The translations under genes and the position numbers were made by a program. This document shows positions 28,298 to 36,385 of a DNA stretch of 64,000 nt, piece after piece; position 1 is the first letter of the stretch; every line of letters begins with the position of its first letter. Location of the stretch: positions 362,163-426,162 of the forward strand of contig JAAEYW010000001.1 of the NCBI GenBank assembly GCA_018223185.1, given 5' to 3'. The notes under the pieces are model-generated. The model worked only from the letters and a program-made list of their open reading frames with translations, did no database searches and had not been told where the DNA came from. The stretch is from Oceanospirillales bacterium. Its GTDB lineage: Bacteria; Pseudomonadota; Gammaproteobacteria; Pseudomonadales; Balneatricaceae.

Positions 28298-28593
28298 TCA
28301 AGGGGGAATTTCAAATTGTCTAAACCAAAAGAGCCCATGCGGGCTCTTCTTGTATATAGGGAAAGTTACGAAGGTTTCCAGTGTTTTTGCAGGTATATTA
28401 CTGAAGGCTTCATTGGTGGGAGCAAAGACAGTAAACGGACCTGTCCCATCGGGCACAGACACCAGATCTGCGGTGTTCGGTGCGGCTACCAGAGGTGAAA
28501 AAGAATCATCACCCGCTGCAATATCGACAATCGTCGTTTTTTCTTTCATGCCTCCAGCGCAGGCAATCACAGGAATTAGAAATCAAGCGCAAA
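28298..28593 (-). pseudogene. Remnant of a fasciclin-domain protein
   Basis: The minus-strand frame encodes TIVDIAAGDDSFSPLVAA and GPFTVFAPTNEAFSNIPAKT, clear hallmarks of the first half of a fasciclin (FAS1) domain of a secreted adhesion-type protein. After about 55 residues the similarity stops and the frame runs into a hairpin terminator, so the second half of the domain is deleted. Upstream, a lipoprotein-like stretch (FLIPVIACAGG) is preceded by an in-frame stop, so the signal peptide start is also lost. Only about 90 codons survive. Best read as a decayed gene. Confidence 0.7.
28327..28348 (-). terminator. Terminator left from the fasciclin gene
   Basis: Perfect eight-base stem AAGAGCCC / GGGCTCTT, loop of four, followed on the minus strand by TTTT. 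Confidence 0.7.
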
Positions 28594-28802
28594 TAATACT
28601 TTTTATACTTATTTTTTTTTAGATTCTCATAATTGTTTTGATAAAGGTTTTGGTGACTTCATTCGCTTTATTGGGCTGCTGAGCAACCAGATAATGCAGA
28701 AGTTGTGATTGTTACGTTGAAGGCTTTTCTGTAGATCAAAAAATAATCAAAACTTATGAGGGCGTGTTTAGTTGTAACGCTATGATTTTATTTGTTTTTA
28801 AC

Positions 28803-28830
28803 AAAAAAAAGCAGCGATAAACAGCTGCTT
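28803..28830 (-). terminator. Terminator of the tmm-cupin operon
   Basis: Minus-strand stem AAGCAGC / GCTGCTT with an eight-base loop followed by eight T, 29 bases after the cupin stop. Confidence 0.85.
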
Positions 28831-28858
28831 ATAAATGTCTTTTTAATTACTTAGAATG

Positions 28859-29209
28859 TCATTTTAATTTAATTGCAAAATGTTTAAACACCGGTTTAAT
28901 GATCTCCCAGGTGCCGGTAAATCCCGCATCTACCATAAAAGCATCGCCGGGTAGCAGGGTGATCGGATTCTTGCCCTCCTGTGTGATGATGACTTCGCCT
29001 TCGATCAGATGGATGAACTCCCAGCTGGCGTAGGTCGCGCGATAAGTGCCCGGCGTAGCAGACCAGCAACCGGTGATCATCGACTCATCCGGGCTGGTGT
29101 ATTCGATCCAGGTGGTCATGGTGGGATTGCCTTCGATTTTTTCCCAACCGTCAAGATCGTCGGTAATCGGGGTGACCGTCTTATCGATAATTTTTGTAAC
29201 CATATTCAT
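28859..29209 (-). CDS. Cupin-domain protein in the tmm operon
   Basis: 116 residues forming one small cupin of the Cupin_3/DUF861 type (EutQ or ureidoglycine aminohydrolase-like): TGCWSATPGTYRATY, then EFIHLIEGEVIITQEGK and LLPGDAFMVDAGFTGTWE. It begins 54 bases after tmm on the same strand and shares its terminator. Such cupins often accompany oxidation of amines and may bind a product or metal; the exact role is unknown. No signal peptide, so cytoplasmic. Confidence 0.8.
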   Translation of the reverse strand: MNMVTKIIDKTVTPITDDLDGWEKIEGNPTMTTWIEYTSPDESMITGCWSATPGTYRATYASWEFIHLIEGEVIITQEGKNPITLLPGDAFMVDAGFTGTWEIIKPVFKHFAIKLK

Positions 29210-29263
29210 GCTTAACTCCGTTTGAAAAGACGCGGGCCGGTGACTACCGGCCCTGAGTAAGGT

Positions 29264-30631
29264 TTAAACTGCTTGTTTAACTTCGCTTTCGTCAGAAAGG
29301 TAAGCTTCCAGAGAATCGTCCAGTGCATCGATCCACGGGGTGTGATGCGGCGGTGACATGGTGCCGGTCATAAGGGAGCGGAAGGAGAAGTCGCGGAAGG
29401 TCATGATGTTTTCCTTCTTATGATGCTTCCACTCGAGGAATGTCTGACGTACACCTTCGATATCGAAGGTTGGGTAGTCGGTGGCTTCTATCAGTTCAAG
29501 GATATAGTCACCCTGATAGGTAAACATCTCTTCGGCGGTTTTCAGTGTCAGTTCGCGCTCACGCCACTCCATGCTGTTGCCAACCATCTCCTCTTTGGTA
29601 GCCGGAAGCTCAATTCGACCGAGGATCACATCACGAACATACCAGGCCTGCGCATCGAACATATTGAAGGTGTACCACTGATCCTGCATGCCCAGATAGA
29701 ACATTTGGGTGTTATGTTCCCAGACGACCCCTTTATATAGATCCATCGCCCACAGCCGGTTATCGGTTTTCAGGCGCAGAGACTCATCAATGAAGGGGAA
29801 GTGGTGCAGATATCCGGTACAGAGAATGATGGCGTCGATCTTGCGACTGCTGCCATCGGCAAAGTAAGCGGTATCGGTATCAACCCGTTGCAGCAGTGGT
29901 TTCTCTTCCCAGTTTTCCGGCCATTTATACCCCATCGGCGCGGTGCGATAGCAGCTGATCAGGCTGTGGGCACCATATTTATAACATTGTGAACCGATAT
30001 CTTCGGCGGAGTAGCTGCTGCCAACGAGTAGAATATCCTTGTCTTTAAATTCCAGCGCATCACGGAAATCGTGGGCATGCAGAATTCGTCCGCCAAACGT
30101 GCTGAACCCTTCAAATTCCGGTACCCGTGGGGTGGAAAAGTGCCCTGAAGCACAGATAACATAGTCAAACTCTTCAGAGTAAACGGTATCGGTGTTGTGA
30201 TCGTGTACGGTTACGGTAAAGAGTCGGGTGGTGTCATCGAAGGTAATATTGCGAACCGGGGTGTTAAAGCGGATATAGTCACGAACCCCGGCTTTCTCTA
30301 CCCGGCCTTTAATGTAATCCCAGAGGACTTCACGGGGAGGGTAGGAGGCGATCGGTTTGCCGAAGTGTTCATCAAAGCTGTAATCAGCAAACTCGAGACA
30401 CTCCTTCGGGCCGTTGGACCAGAGATAGCGGTACATACTGCCGTGAACCGGTTCACCGTGCTCATCTAAACCGGTGCGCCAGCTGTAGTTCCATAAACCG
30501 CCCCAGTCGCTCTGTTTTTCAAAACAGACCAGTTCAGGTATTTCAGCTCCTTTCTCCTGAGCTGACTGAAAGGCCCGAAGTTGAGCCAGACCACTGGGGC
30601 CGGCACCGATTATCGCTACGCGTTTGGTCAT
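29264..30631 (-). CDS. tmm: Trimethylamine monooxygenase (flavin-containing monooxygenase)
   Basis: 455 residues, the length of bacterial Tmm. FAD site [13 protein letters not shown] (about 9-21), NADP site [15 protein letters not shown] (about 205-219) and the conserved [15 protein letters not shown] and [10 protein letters not shown] stretches agree with Tmm of Methylophaga and Ruegeria. It oxidises trimethylamine to trimethylamine N-oxide with NADPH and O2 in the cytoplasm. Tdm, which acts on the product, is 3 kb away on the opposite strand. The sensory genes lie just upstream on the same strand. Confidence 0.93.
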   Translation of the reverse strand: MTKRVAIIGAGPSGLAQLRAFQSAQEKGAEIPELVCFEKQSDWGGLWNYSWRTGLDEHGEPVHGSMYRYLWSNGPKECLEFADYSFDEHFGKPIASYPPREVLWDYIKGRVEKAGVRDYIRFNTPVRNITFDDTTRLFTVTVHDHNTDTVYSEEFDYVICASGHFSTPRVPEFEGFSTFGGRILHAHDFRDALEFKDKDILLVGSSYSAEDIGSQCYKYGAHSLISCYRTAPMGYKWPENWEEKPLLQRVDTDTAYFADGSSRKIDAIILCTGYLHHFPFIDESLRLKTDNRLWAMDLYKGVVWEHNTQMFYLGMQDQWYTFNMFDAQAWYVRDVILGRIELPATKEEMVGNSMEWRERELTLKTAEEMFTYQGDYILELIEATDYPTFDIEGVRQTFLEWKHHKKENIMTFRDFSFRSLMTGTMSPPHHTPWIDALDDSLEAYLSDESEVKQAV

Positions 30632-30730
30632 CTGAAATCTCCTGATTATTTACATTCTTTTCATCAGGTTATTCAGATATTAAGGTGCGATAAATTCCCC
30701 AGAGTGGATAAGTCAAAAGGGGTAAGCGGG

Positions 30731-31516
30731 TTACTCTGAAGGGGGGCTGATATTAAGAATAATCCCTTCGACACCAAGGACTGCACCGGTTGAGGAGTAT
30801 ATTCCCTGGCCTTTTTCATACACGTGGCGATATTGTCCATCGGCATGGAGTATCTGGTAGTACAGTTCGAAACAGCGGTGCTGTTGCAGTGCCTGTTGTA
30901 CCGTTTCCCAGACTCTGACTGCGTCGTTGGGGTGAATCAGACCGCCGATAGAAAGTTGAGTCTGATTGAGCAGTTGATCACGGCTGTAACCGGTCAGATC
31001 GAGACATCCCTCACTGATATACTCCATGGTCCAGCGGGTATCGTTGCGGCCCCGGTATAGCATCCCCGGTATGCGGTTAACTAAGCCGGAGAGGCTACGG
31101 TGGCTGGCTTTGCTGATTTCATCATTGCGTACCTGCGGGGTGATATCACAAAGCGTGGCGGTCAGTGGGAAAGGTCGGTCTGACTTTAATCGTTGTAAAC
31201 GGATTTCACACCAGCGGACTTTGCTGTCCTTACGGATTAAGCGGAACCAGAGACACTGACTTTTCTGACTCCGGCTTGTCTGCTGAGTTATTTCTATCCA
31301 GTTTTTCAGGTCCTCAGGGTGAATATAGTCGCTGAAGCAGCTATGGATTGCCTCTTTATTGCTGTATCCCGTGAGCGTTTTCCAACAGGCATTCACATAA
31401 TTGATTTCCAGCTGGCTGTTAAAGATTAAAACAGCATCCCCCAGGCTATCAAGCAGGTCCGTCAGTTCTGGCTGCTCTGTTCTGGGAGGTCGTCGAAACA
31501 GGTTGAGTACGGTCAC
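30731..31516 (-). CDS. Double-PAS sensory protein without output domain
   Basis: 261 residues with two PAS domains: first about 22-125 (FNSQLEINYVNACWKTLTGY, ending in TATLCDITPQ), second about 140-258 with the PAS/PAC features GCLDLTGYSRDQLL and YYQILHADGQYRHVYE. No kinase, GGDEF, EAL or DNA-binding part follows. The GTG start overlaps the response-regulator stop (GTGA), so it is co-translated with the two-component pair. It may bind a ligand or redox cofactor and modulate the kinase; this is inference. It ends 99 bases before tmm. Confidence 0.78.
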   Translation of the reverse strand: MTVLNLFRRPPRTEQPELTDLLDSLGDAVLIFNSQLEINYVNACWKTLTGYSNKEAIHSCFSDYIHPEDLKNWIEITQQTSRSQKSQCLWFRLIRKDSKVRWCEIRLQRLKSDRPFPLTATLCDITPQVRNDEISKASHRSLSGLVNRIPGMLYRGRNDTRWTMEYISEGCLDLTGYSRDQLLNQTQLSIGGLIHPNDAVRVWETVQQALQQHRCFELYYQILHADGQYRHVYEKGQGIYSSTGAVLGVEGIILNISPPSE

Positions 31517-32250
31517 AGGCTACCCTCCGGTTCGGAAGAGTCAGTGTCAGGCAGATTTGTATGAAACATACCGGCCTGAGATACACTGGCCTGAGACATA
31601 TTGGCGTGAACCCATGCGGCCAGCTCCAGACGGGAGTTAACGCTCAGTTTTCGTAACAGGTTTTTAACATAGACCTTAACCGTGCCATCGCTGATTCCCA
31701 GCTCCCGGGCGATCAGCTTATTGCTCATTCCCCGGGTGATCAGTTCCAGAGTCTGCTGTTCCCGCTCGGTCAGGTCGAAGTCATTGGTCGTGGGAGTCTC
31801 CTTTGCCTGAATATCGCCTTTACTCAGATGGTGTGCCAGCATCGTCACGCCGGTATTATCGATGGCGATATTGCCGAGCATCACTGCGTTAAGTCCACTG
31901 AGAATTTCTTCAGGTGCGGAATCTTTCAGCAGATAACCGTTGGCGCCAGAGGAGATCGCTTCGAACAGTTCCGAGCTGTCATCTGACGCGGTGAGAAAGA
32001 CAACCTTATGCTCACTTCCTTGTTGTTTGAGTTGCTTTAACAGTCCCAGACCTGATAATTCCGGCATATGCATATCCAGCAACAGCAGGTCTGCCTGAAG
32101 TTCCGGGAGTGAGTCGAGTAGTTGCTGTCCGCTTTCAAAGTCGGCAATGACTCTGAATTCACCGCTGTCATTCAGTAGTTCAACGACACCGCGCCGAAAC
32201 AGTGGGTGGTCATCAACAATAATGATGTTTGTGATCAGAGTTTCATTCAT
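31513..32250 (-). CDS. NarL/FixJ-type response regulator
   Basis: 245 residues. The receiver domain (about 6-125) has the phospho-acceptor Asp in LLLLDMHMPEL and conserved Lys near YLLKDSA; the LuxR-type helix-turn-helix (about 160-225) has LTEREQQTLELITRGMSNK and SDGTVKVYVKNLLRKL. It is predicted to be phosphorylated by the adjacent kinase and to activate transcription. It is encoded between the kinase and the PAS protein at the tmm/tdm locus, so those genes are the obvious targets, but no binding site is identified. Confidence 0.9.
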   Translation of the reverse strand: MNETLITNIIIVDDHPLFRRGVVELLNDSGEFRVIADFESGQQLLDSLPELQADLLLLDMHMPELSGLGLLKQLKQQGSEHKVVFLTASDDSSELFEAISSGANGYLLKDSAPEEILSGLNAVMLGNIAIDNTGVTMLAHHLSKGDIQAKETPTTNDFDLTEREQQTLELITRGMSNKLIARELGISDGTVKVYVKNLLRKLSVNSRLELAAWVHANMSQASVSQAGMFHTNLPDTDSSEPEGSL

Positions 32251-32291
32251 AAGAGGTTCGCTTATCAGGTCTTTATTATAGTCAGTGCCGT

Positions 32292-33446
32292 TCAGGCGCT
32301 AAGATCAGGAATCACCAGCTCGATACGAGTGCCACCCTGCCTGGGGGACAGAATAAACAGGTTTGCCTGAATCTTTTCCGCCCGTTCCTGCATGATTTTC
32401 ATACCAAAACTGTCGGGTCGGGCCTGTTCAGCACAGATCCCTTTTCCATTATCTTCAACCCGGATTCGGATGGATGAATCCTTCTGACGGAGTAGCTGAA
32501 CCCGCGCATGACTTGCATGAGAGTGGCGTACGATATTATTAAGTGCTTCGCGAATGATAAAAATGGTCTGGGAATCATCCTGAGTGATCAGCTGCGATCC
32601 CACCCGGTTGTCCAGTTCAAACACGACAGAGCTTCGCTGTTCAAATTCACCGATTGCCTGACTGATTGCATCTACCAGTTGTCCCTGTTCGATGGACAGG
32701 CGCGAGCAAGCGATCAGTTCACGGGTCTGGCGGTAGGCACACTGAGCCTGATGGCACAGATCCTGACTTATCTCTGCGAGCTCCGGCTCTGCTTTGCGCT
32801 TGCACTGATCGGCAAGCCGGGAGGCTTTTATTCGCATATAGCCGAGAATCTGGGCCATTGAGTCGTGCAGCTCGGCGGCATGGGCCGCTTTTTCTGAAGA
32901 AATTGCAGCATTTATCCGGGATTGCTGACGATACCAGCCACTCAGCCCGGCGGCCAGTGCTTCAGCAGCCGGAGCTAATATCCGGTTGATCTGGTCGCTG
33001 TCCGGAAGTCTTTCATTGAAGCAAAGCACCATCCAGCAGGCTGGCTGGTTTTTATCAAAGGGTAGCTGCAATGCGTGTACTGAAAATGCACTGCCTGGCA
33101 GTTTATAACGCAGTTCATTGGCATCGTGCACGCTGTGTTCGGTCAGCTGATAGCTTAGTTGCCCCGCGATCCCTATCGGAGGCGTTGCCGTCGATGCGTG
33201 CAGCAGCTGATCTCTGTGGGGGGATGGTGCCCCGATAACAAAGATGTCAGCGTTAAGATGGAAGCTGACATAGCTTTGTAAGCGGTTGAGTACGTGTTCC
33301 AGACTCTGCCGGATATCATCGCTGCAGGCCAGATCAACCACCAGTTGAGTCAGAGCCGGAGCGCAGACAACCTCTTTCTGTTTTTCCGGTTGCACGCGTA
33401 ATAACCGTGGGAAATTGTGCATCCACAGTGGAATTGATACCGCCAT
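32292..33446 (-). CDS. Soluble GAF-type, NarX-class sensor histidine kinase
   Basis: 384 residues without membrane helices. The N-terminal 190 residues look like a GAF-type input domain. The HisKA_3 motif AELHDSMAQILGYM (phospho-His about 193) closely resembles NarX, and the ATPase has the N-box REALNNIVRHSHAS and G-box DNGKGI. The ATG is preceded by a perfect AAGGAGG. It is divergent from tdm across a 332-base region and is followed by its regulator after 41 bases. A cytoplasmic signal, such as an amine, TMAO or redox state, is expected from the missing membrane part. Confidence 0.87.
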   Translation of the reverse strand: MAVSIPLWMHNFPRLLRVQPEKQKEVVCAPALTQLVVDLACSDDIRQSLEHVLNRLQSYVSFHLNADIFVIGAPSPHRDQLLHASTATPPIGIAGQLSYQLTEHSVHDANELRYKLPGSAFSVHALQLPFDKNQPACWMVLCFNERLPDSDQINRILAPAAEALAAGLSGWYRQQSRINAAISSEKAAHAAELHDSMAQILGYMRIKASRLADQCKRKAEPELAEISQDLCHQAQCAYRQTRELIACSRLSIEQGQLVDAISQAIGEFEQRSSVVFELDNRVGSQLITQDDSQTIFIIREALNNIVRHSHASHARVQLLRQKDSSIRIRVEDNGKGICAEQARPDSFGMKIMQERAEKIQANLFILSPRQGGTRIELVIPDLSA

Positions 33447-33778
33447 TATAACCTCCTTACAGCGCGAATTCCCCTCAGGGAAGCGTTCAGTTATGCCGTG
33501 CTCAGTTATGAAATGTTCTGTTGTTACGTGAATTAATAAGCAGCATCTGTGCCACTGATGACGGGTTACTCACAATGGAATACTCCTTCCTGATGATTGC
33601 GCCTGAAATCACTATGAGTAAATATTTTTAACCATCAAGAAATAATATTTTGGCATCTGCTCTGACGCTTCACCGGTTTGTTGAGTGCACCAGAATAGTT
33701 CCGGTCTGCTGCCGGTGCACTCTGATGAAGCTGAACAGAGGGCGAAAAGGCCTGCTAAATAGTGAATGGGGAATCTGT
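33447..33778. other. Divergent control region between the histidine kinase gene and tdm
   Basis: No gene. The right half is AT-rich, with AATATTT repeated in inverse orientation around 33622-33652. It must contain the promoters for the sensory operon and for tdm and is the natural place for response-regulator sites; no exact operator could be assigned by eye. Confidence 0.45.
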
Positions 33779-36085
33779 ATGACGATTCAGAAACAATGTG
33801 CTCAGGATGCATTAAACACAAGTAGCTCCCCCCGGTGGTATCGGGTTGAGGGACAGGGAGCGCTGCGTCTTGATCTGCACGTTGGAGACAGCGTTTGTAT
33901 CACCTCGGCGGATAGCAATCAGGGATGTGAACTACTGTTCATTGATGCTCAGGGTCAGCCTCTGGACTCATATCTGGCGCACAATTCACTTGCCGATAAA
34001 GCCGAAGGGGCGCTGGCTCAGTTAGATCAGCAGAGTGATTCGGCTTTACGTTTAAAAGAGTTATTACTGGCATGGGGCATCGGCGAGCAGGCGTTACAGC
34101 AGGCATTCCGCTTTGAAGCGCAGGCACTGCCTGAATTAGAAGTAACGGAAGAAGCCACTCTGATTGTTCTCTGTTGTGGCAGGGATATGCAGGTAGCTGA
34201 GCAATCGCCGGTCACTGAGCTGCAGGTCGCACACTATGCGATGTCCGGAAACAGCCTGCCACAGCCGCTGGCGCTTCCCCGGAGCGAGTTTCGTGTTCCC
34301 AGCTGCAGTGCCACAAGTTATGAAGTCAAAGCCGGTGAGTGGATTCAGATTATTGATGTTGAGGGCAAACAGTGCAGTGATTTTGTCGCCTTCGATGCTG
34401 CAGCCCTGAAGGAGGGGAGAGAGGAGCCTCTGGATGCGGTAGCGACCCGTACGCTGAACGGTCTGTCGCTGCCACAACCGGGCCTGCACTCAAAATTTAC
34501 CGATGCCCGGCAGCAAACTATGCTTGAGGTAGTGCAGGACACCGTTGGCCGTCATGACAGCTTTCTGTTTGCCTGTAACAACAAATACTACGAAAACAGT
34601 GGCTATTTCGGCCATATCAACTGCACAGAGAACTTTAACCTCAGCCTGAAACGCTATGGTATTGCACCCCGTGCAGGCTGGCCTGCCATCAACTTCTTTT
34701 TTAACACCCGTGCCGGAGATTGCGGCACCATCGGCTTTGAAGAACCCTGGTCCCGTGCTGGCGACTATGTGCTGTTAAGGGCTTCGCGGGATCTTATCTG
34801 TGCTTCGTCTGCCTGTCCCGATGACATTGATCCGGCCAATGGCTGGAATCCGACCGATATCCATATTCGCATCTATCCCGCAACCTGTGAGTTTCCCCGT
34901 TCAGTGGGATACCGGATAACACCTGAGGAACAACCCCGTATGACTAAACCGACCGGTTTCCATGGCCGAACTTCAGCCCTGACAAAGCAGTTTACAGAGT
35001 ACCGGGGCTACTGGGTGGCTTCAGAATATCAGAACTATGGCGCCAGAGCTGAATACCTGGCCTGTCGGGAACGGGTTGCCGTAATCGATCTGACGCCACT
35101 GAGAAAGTTTGAAGTGCTGGGACCTGATGCAGAAACGCTGCTGCAGTATGCGCTGACCCGTAATGTCTCCCGAATGGCGATTGGCGAGGTGGTGTATTCA
35201 GCCGTGTGTCACAGCACTGGGGGCATGATCGACGACGGCACTCTGTTCCGGCTTGGACAGCACGCGTTTCGCTGGATCTGTGGTGATTCCTATTGCGGTA
35301 TCTGGTTACGCCAGTTAGCAGAGGAAAAGGGGTTGCAGGTGCAGGTGAGGGAATCAACGGATCAGATACATAACGTTGCGGTGCAGGGGCCGCAAAGCCG
35401 TAACCTGCTACAGCAGATTATCTGGAACGGAGAAGCCTGCACGCCAGTGTCTGAGTTGGGGTGGTTCCGTTTTATGACTGGCCGGCTGGATGGTCCGGAC
35501 GGCATTCCAGTGATGATATCCCGTACCGGCTATACCGGGGAGCTGGGCTTTGAAGTCTGGTGTCATCCCGCGAAGGCTGAGCAGGTGTGGGATCGTATCT
35601 GGGAAACCGGTGAGCCGTATGGTATTGCTCCGCTGGGATTTGATGCACTGGATATGTTGCGTATCGAAGCGGGCCTGATCTTTGCCGATCATGAGTTTTG
35701 TGCAGAAACCAACCCTTATGAGGCGGGAATCGGCTTTACTGTTCCCCTGAAAACGAAGACTGATGACTTTGTCGGGCGTAAAGCGATTGCCGCTCAGAAC
35801 CCCGCCAGTCGTAAAAAACTGGTGGGCTTAATTATCAATAGTCAGGAGCCTGTCAGTCACGGTGACGCAGTTTTTAATGGTCGCTTTCCCGTCGGTGTTG
35901 TCACCAGTTCAACCTATTCGCCAGTGACTAAAAATCAGATCGCTCTGTGTCGGATTGAGCCACAGTTTTCCGAGTCCGGTACGGCGTTGGAAGTCGGTCA
36001 GCTGGATGGTCAGCGTAAGCGGATACCGGTCAGCGTAACCTCATTACCTTTCTATGATCCGGAGCGAACCCGGGTAAGAAGTTAA
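33779..36085 (+). CDS. tdm: Trimethylamine N-oxide demethylase (TMAO aldolase) Tdm
   Basis: 768 residues from an ATG with TGGGGA seven bases upstream; the frame is open 43 codons further but without support. An N-terminal region with DUF1989 (about 170-385) carries the Cys residues in GKQCSDFVAF, GHINCTENF and ICASSACPDDI expected to bind Zn2+. A C-terminal GcvT-like folate-binding domain (about 395-768) has MISRTGYTGELGFEVW. This fusion is the signature of Tdm, which splits TMAO into dimethylamine and formaldehyde; the folate domain can trap the latter. It follows Tmm in the pathway and feeds DmmABC. Confidence 0.92.
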   Translation: MTIQKQCAQDALNTSSSPRWYRVEGQGALRLDLHVGDSVCITSADSNQGCELLFIDAQGQPLDSYLAHNSLADKAEGALAQLDQQSDSALRLKELLLAWGIGEQALQQAFRFEAQALPELEVTEEATLIVLCCGRDMQVAEQSPVTELQVAHYAMSGNSLPQPLALPRSEFRVPSCSATSYEVKAGEWIQIIDVEGKQCSDFVAFDAAALKEGREEPLDAVATRTLNGLSLPQPGLHSKFTDARQQTMLEVVQDTVGRHDSFLFACNNKYYENSGYFGHINCTENFNLSLKRYGIAPRAGWPAINFFFNTRAGDCGTIGFEEPWSRAGDYVLLRASRDLICASSACPDDIDPANGWNPTDIHIRIYPATCEFPRSVGYRITPEEQPRMTKPTGFHGRTSALTKQFTEYRGYWVASEYQNYGARAEYLACRERVAVIDLTPLRKFEVLGPDAETLLQYALTRNVSRMAIGEVVYSAVCHSTGGMIDDGTLFRLGQHAFRWICGDSYCGIWLRQLAEEKGLQVQVRESTDQIHNVAVQGPQSRNLLQQIIWNGEACTPVSELGWFRFMTGRLDGPDGIPVMISRTGYTGELGFEVWCHPAKAEQVWDRIWETGEPYGIAPLGFDALDMLRIEAGLIFADHEFCAETNPYEAGIGFTVPLKTKTDDFVGRKAIAAQNPASRKKLVGLIINSQEPVSHGDAVFNGRFPVGVVTSSTYSPVTKNQIALCRIEPQFSESGTALEVGQLDGQRKRIPVSVTSLPFYDPERTRVRS

Positions 36086-36167
36086 TACACCACGTTCACT
36101 AATCAGAGGAGTACATTCTGAATCACAAATGGCTGAAGGAGGCTTTGCCTGACCCTAAATGATGCAT

Positions 36168-36184
36168 TGCACCAAACGAGAGCG
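36168..36184 (+). promoter_or_regulatory. NtrC-like binding site upstream of amt
   Basis: TTGCACCAAACGAGAGC; the left half GCACCAAA equals the NtrC consensus, the right half keeps only the final GC. It lies about 95 bases upstream of the sigma-54-like promoter, an enhancer-type distance. Confidence 0.45.
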
Positions 36185-36262
36185 ATTAAAAGCAATTATT
36201 TAAAACCAGGAGAACACCTGATAAATCTTAATTAATTGATTTTAAATATAAAAGTCGTTATC

Positions 36263-36277
36263 TGGTATGAAAAATGC
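36263..36277 (+). promoter_or_regulatory. Sigma-54-type promoter candidate for amt
   Basis: TGGTATGAAAAATGC has the invariant GG and GC separated by exactly ten bases, matching -24/-12 sigma-54 promoters. The start codon is 108 bases downstream. Fits nitrogen control of an ammonium transporter. Confidence 0.55.
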
Positions 36278-36385
36278 CTTTCTTTAAGGGAAATAAAGTT
36301 TACTGGTAATAAATGGTTTTACAGCTAAAAAAGCTACAGTTCTAACTAAATGCAAAGAAAATTTAACAGATGAGAGGTTTCAGCA

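Larger units (their letters stand above)
36086..36385. other. Upstream region of the first Amt gene
   Basis: Three hundred bases, no gene. Contains an NtrC-like half-conserved site and a sigma-54-like promoter, both listed separately. No terminator for tdm is visible, so read-through into amt is possible. Confidence 0.5.

Noticed and set aside
28284..28622. 112-codon plus-strand frame over the fasciclin remnant
   Set aside because: The minus strand carries the recognisable FAS1 motifs and the terminator; the plus frame has no ribosome site.
33650..33778. Longer N-terminus for Tdm (43 extra residues)
   Set aside because: No ribosome site at the upstream starts; the extra part is Cys/Arg-rich and unlike the family, while the ATG at 33779 has a good site and gives the usual length.
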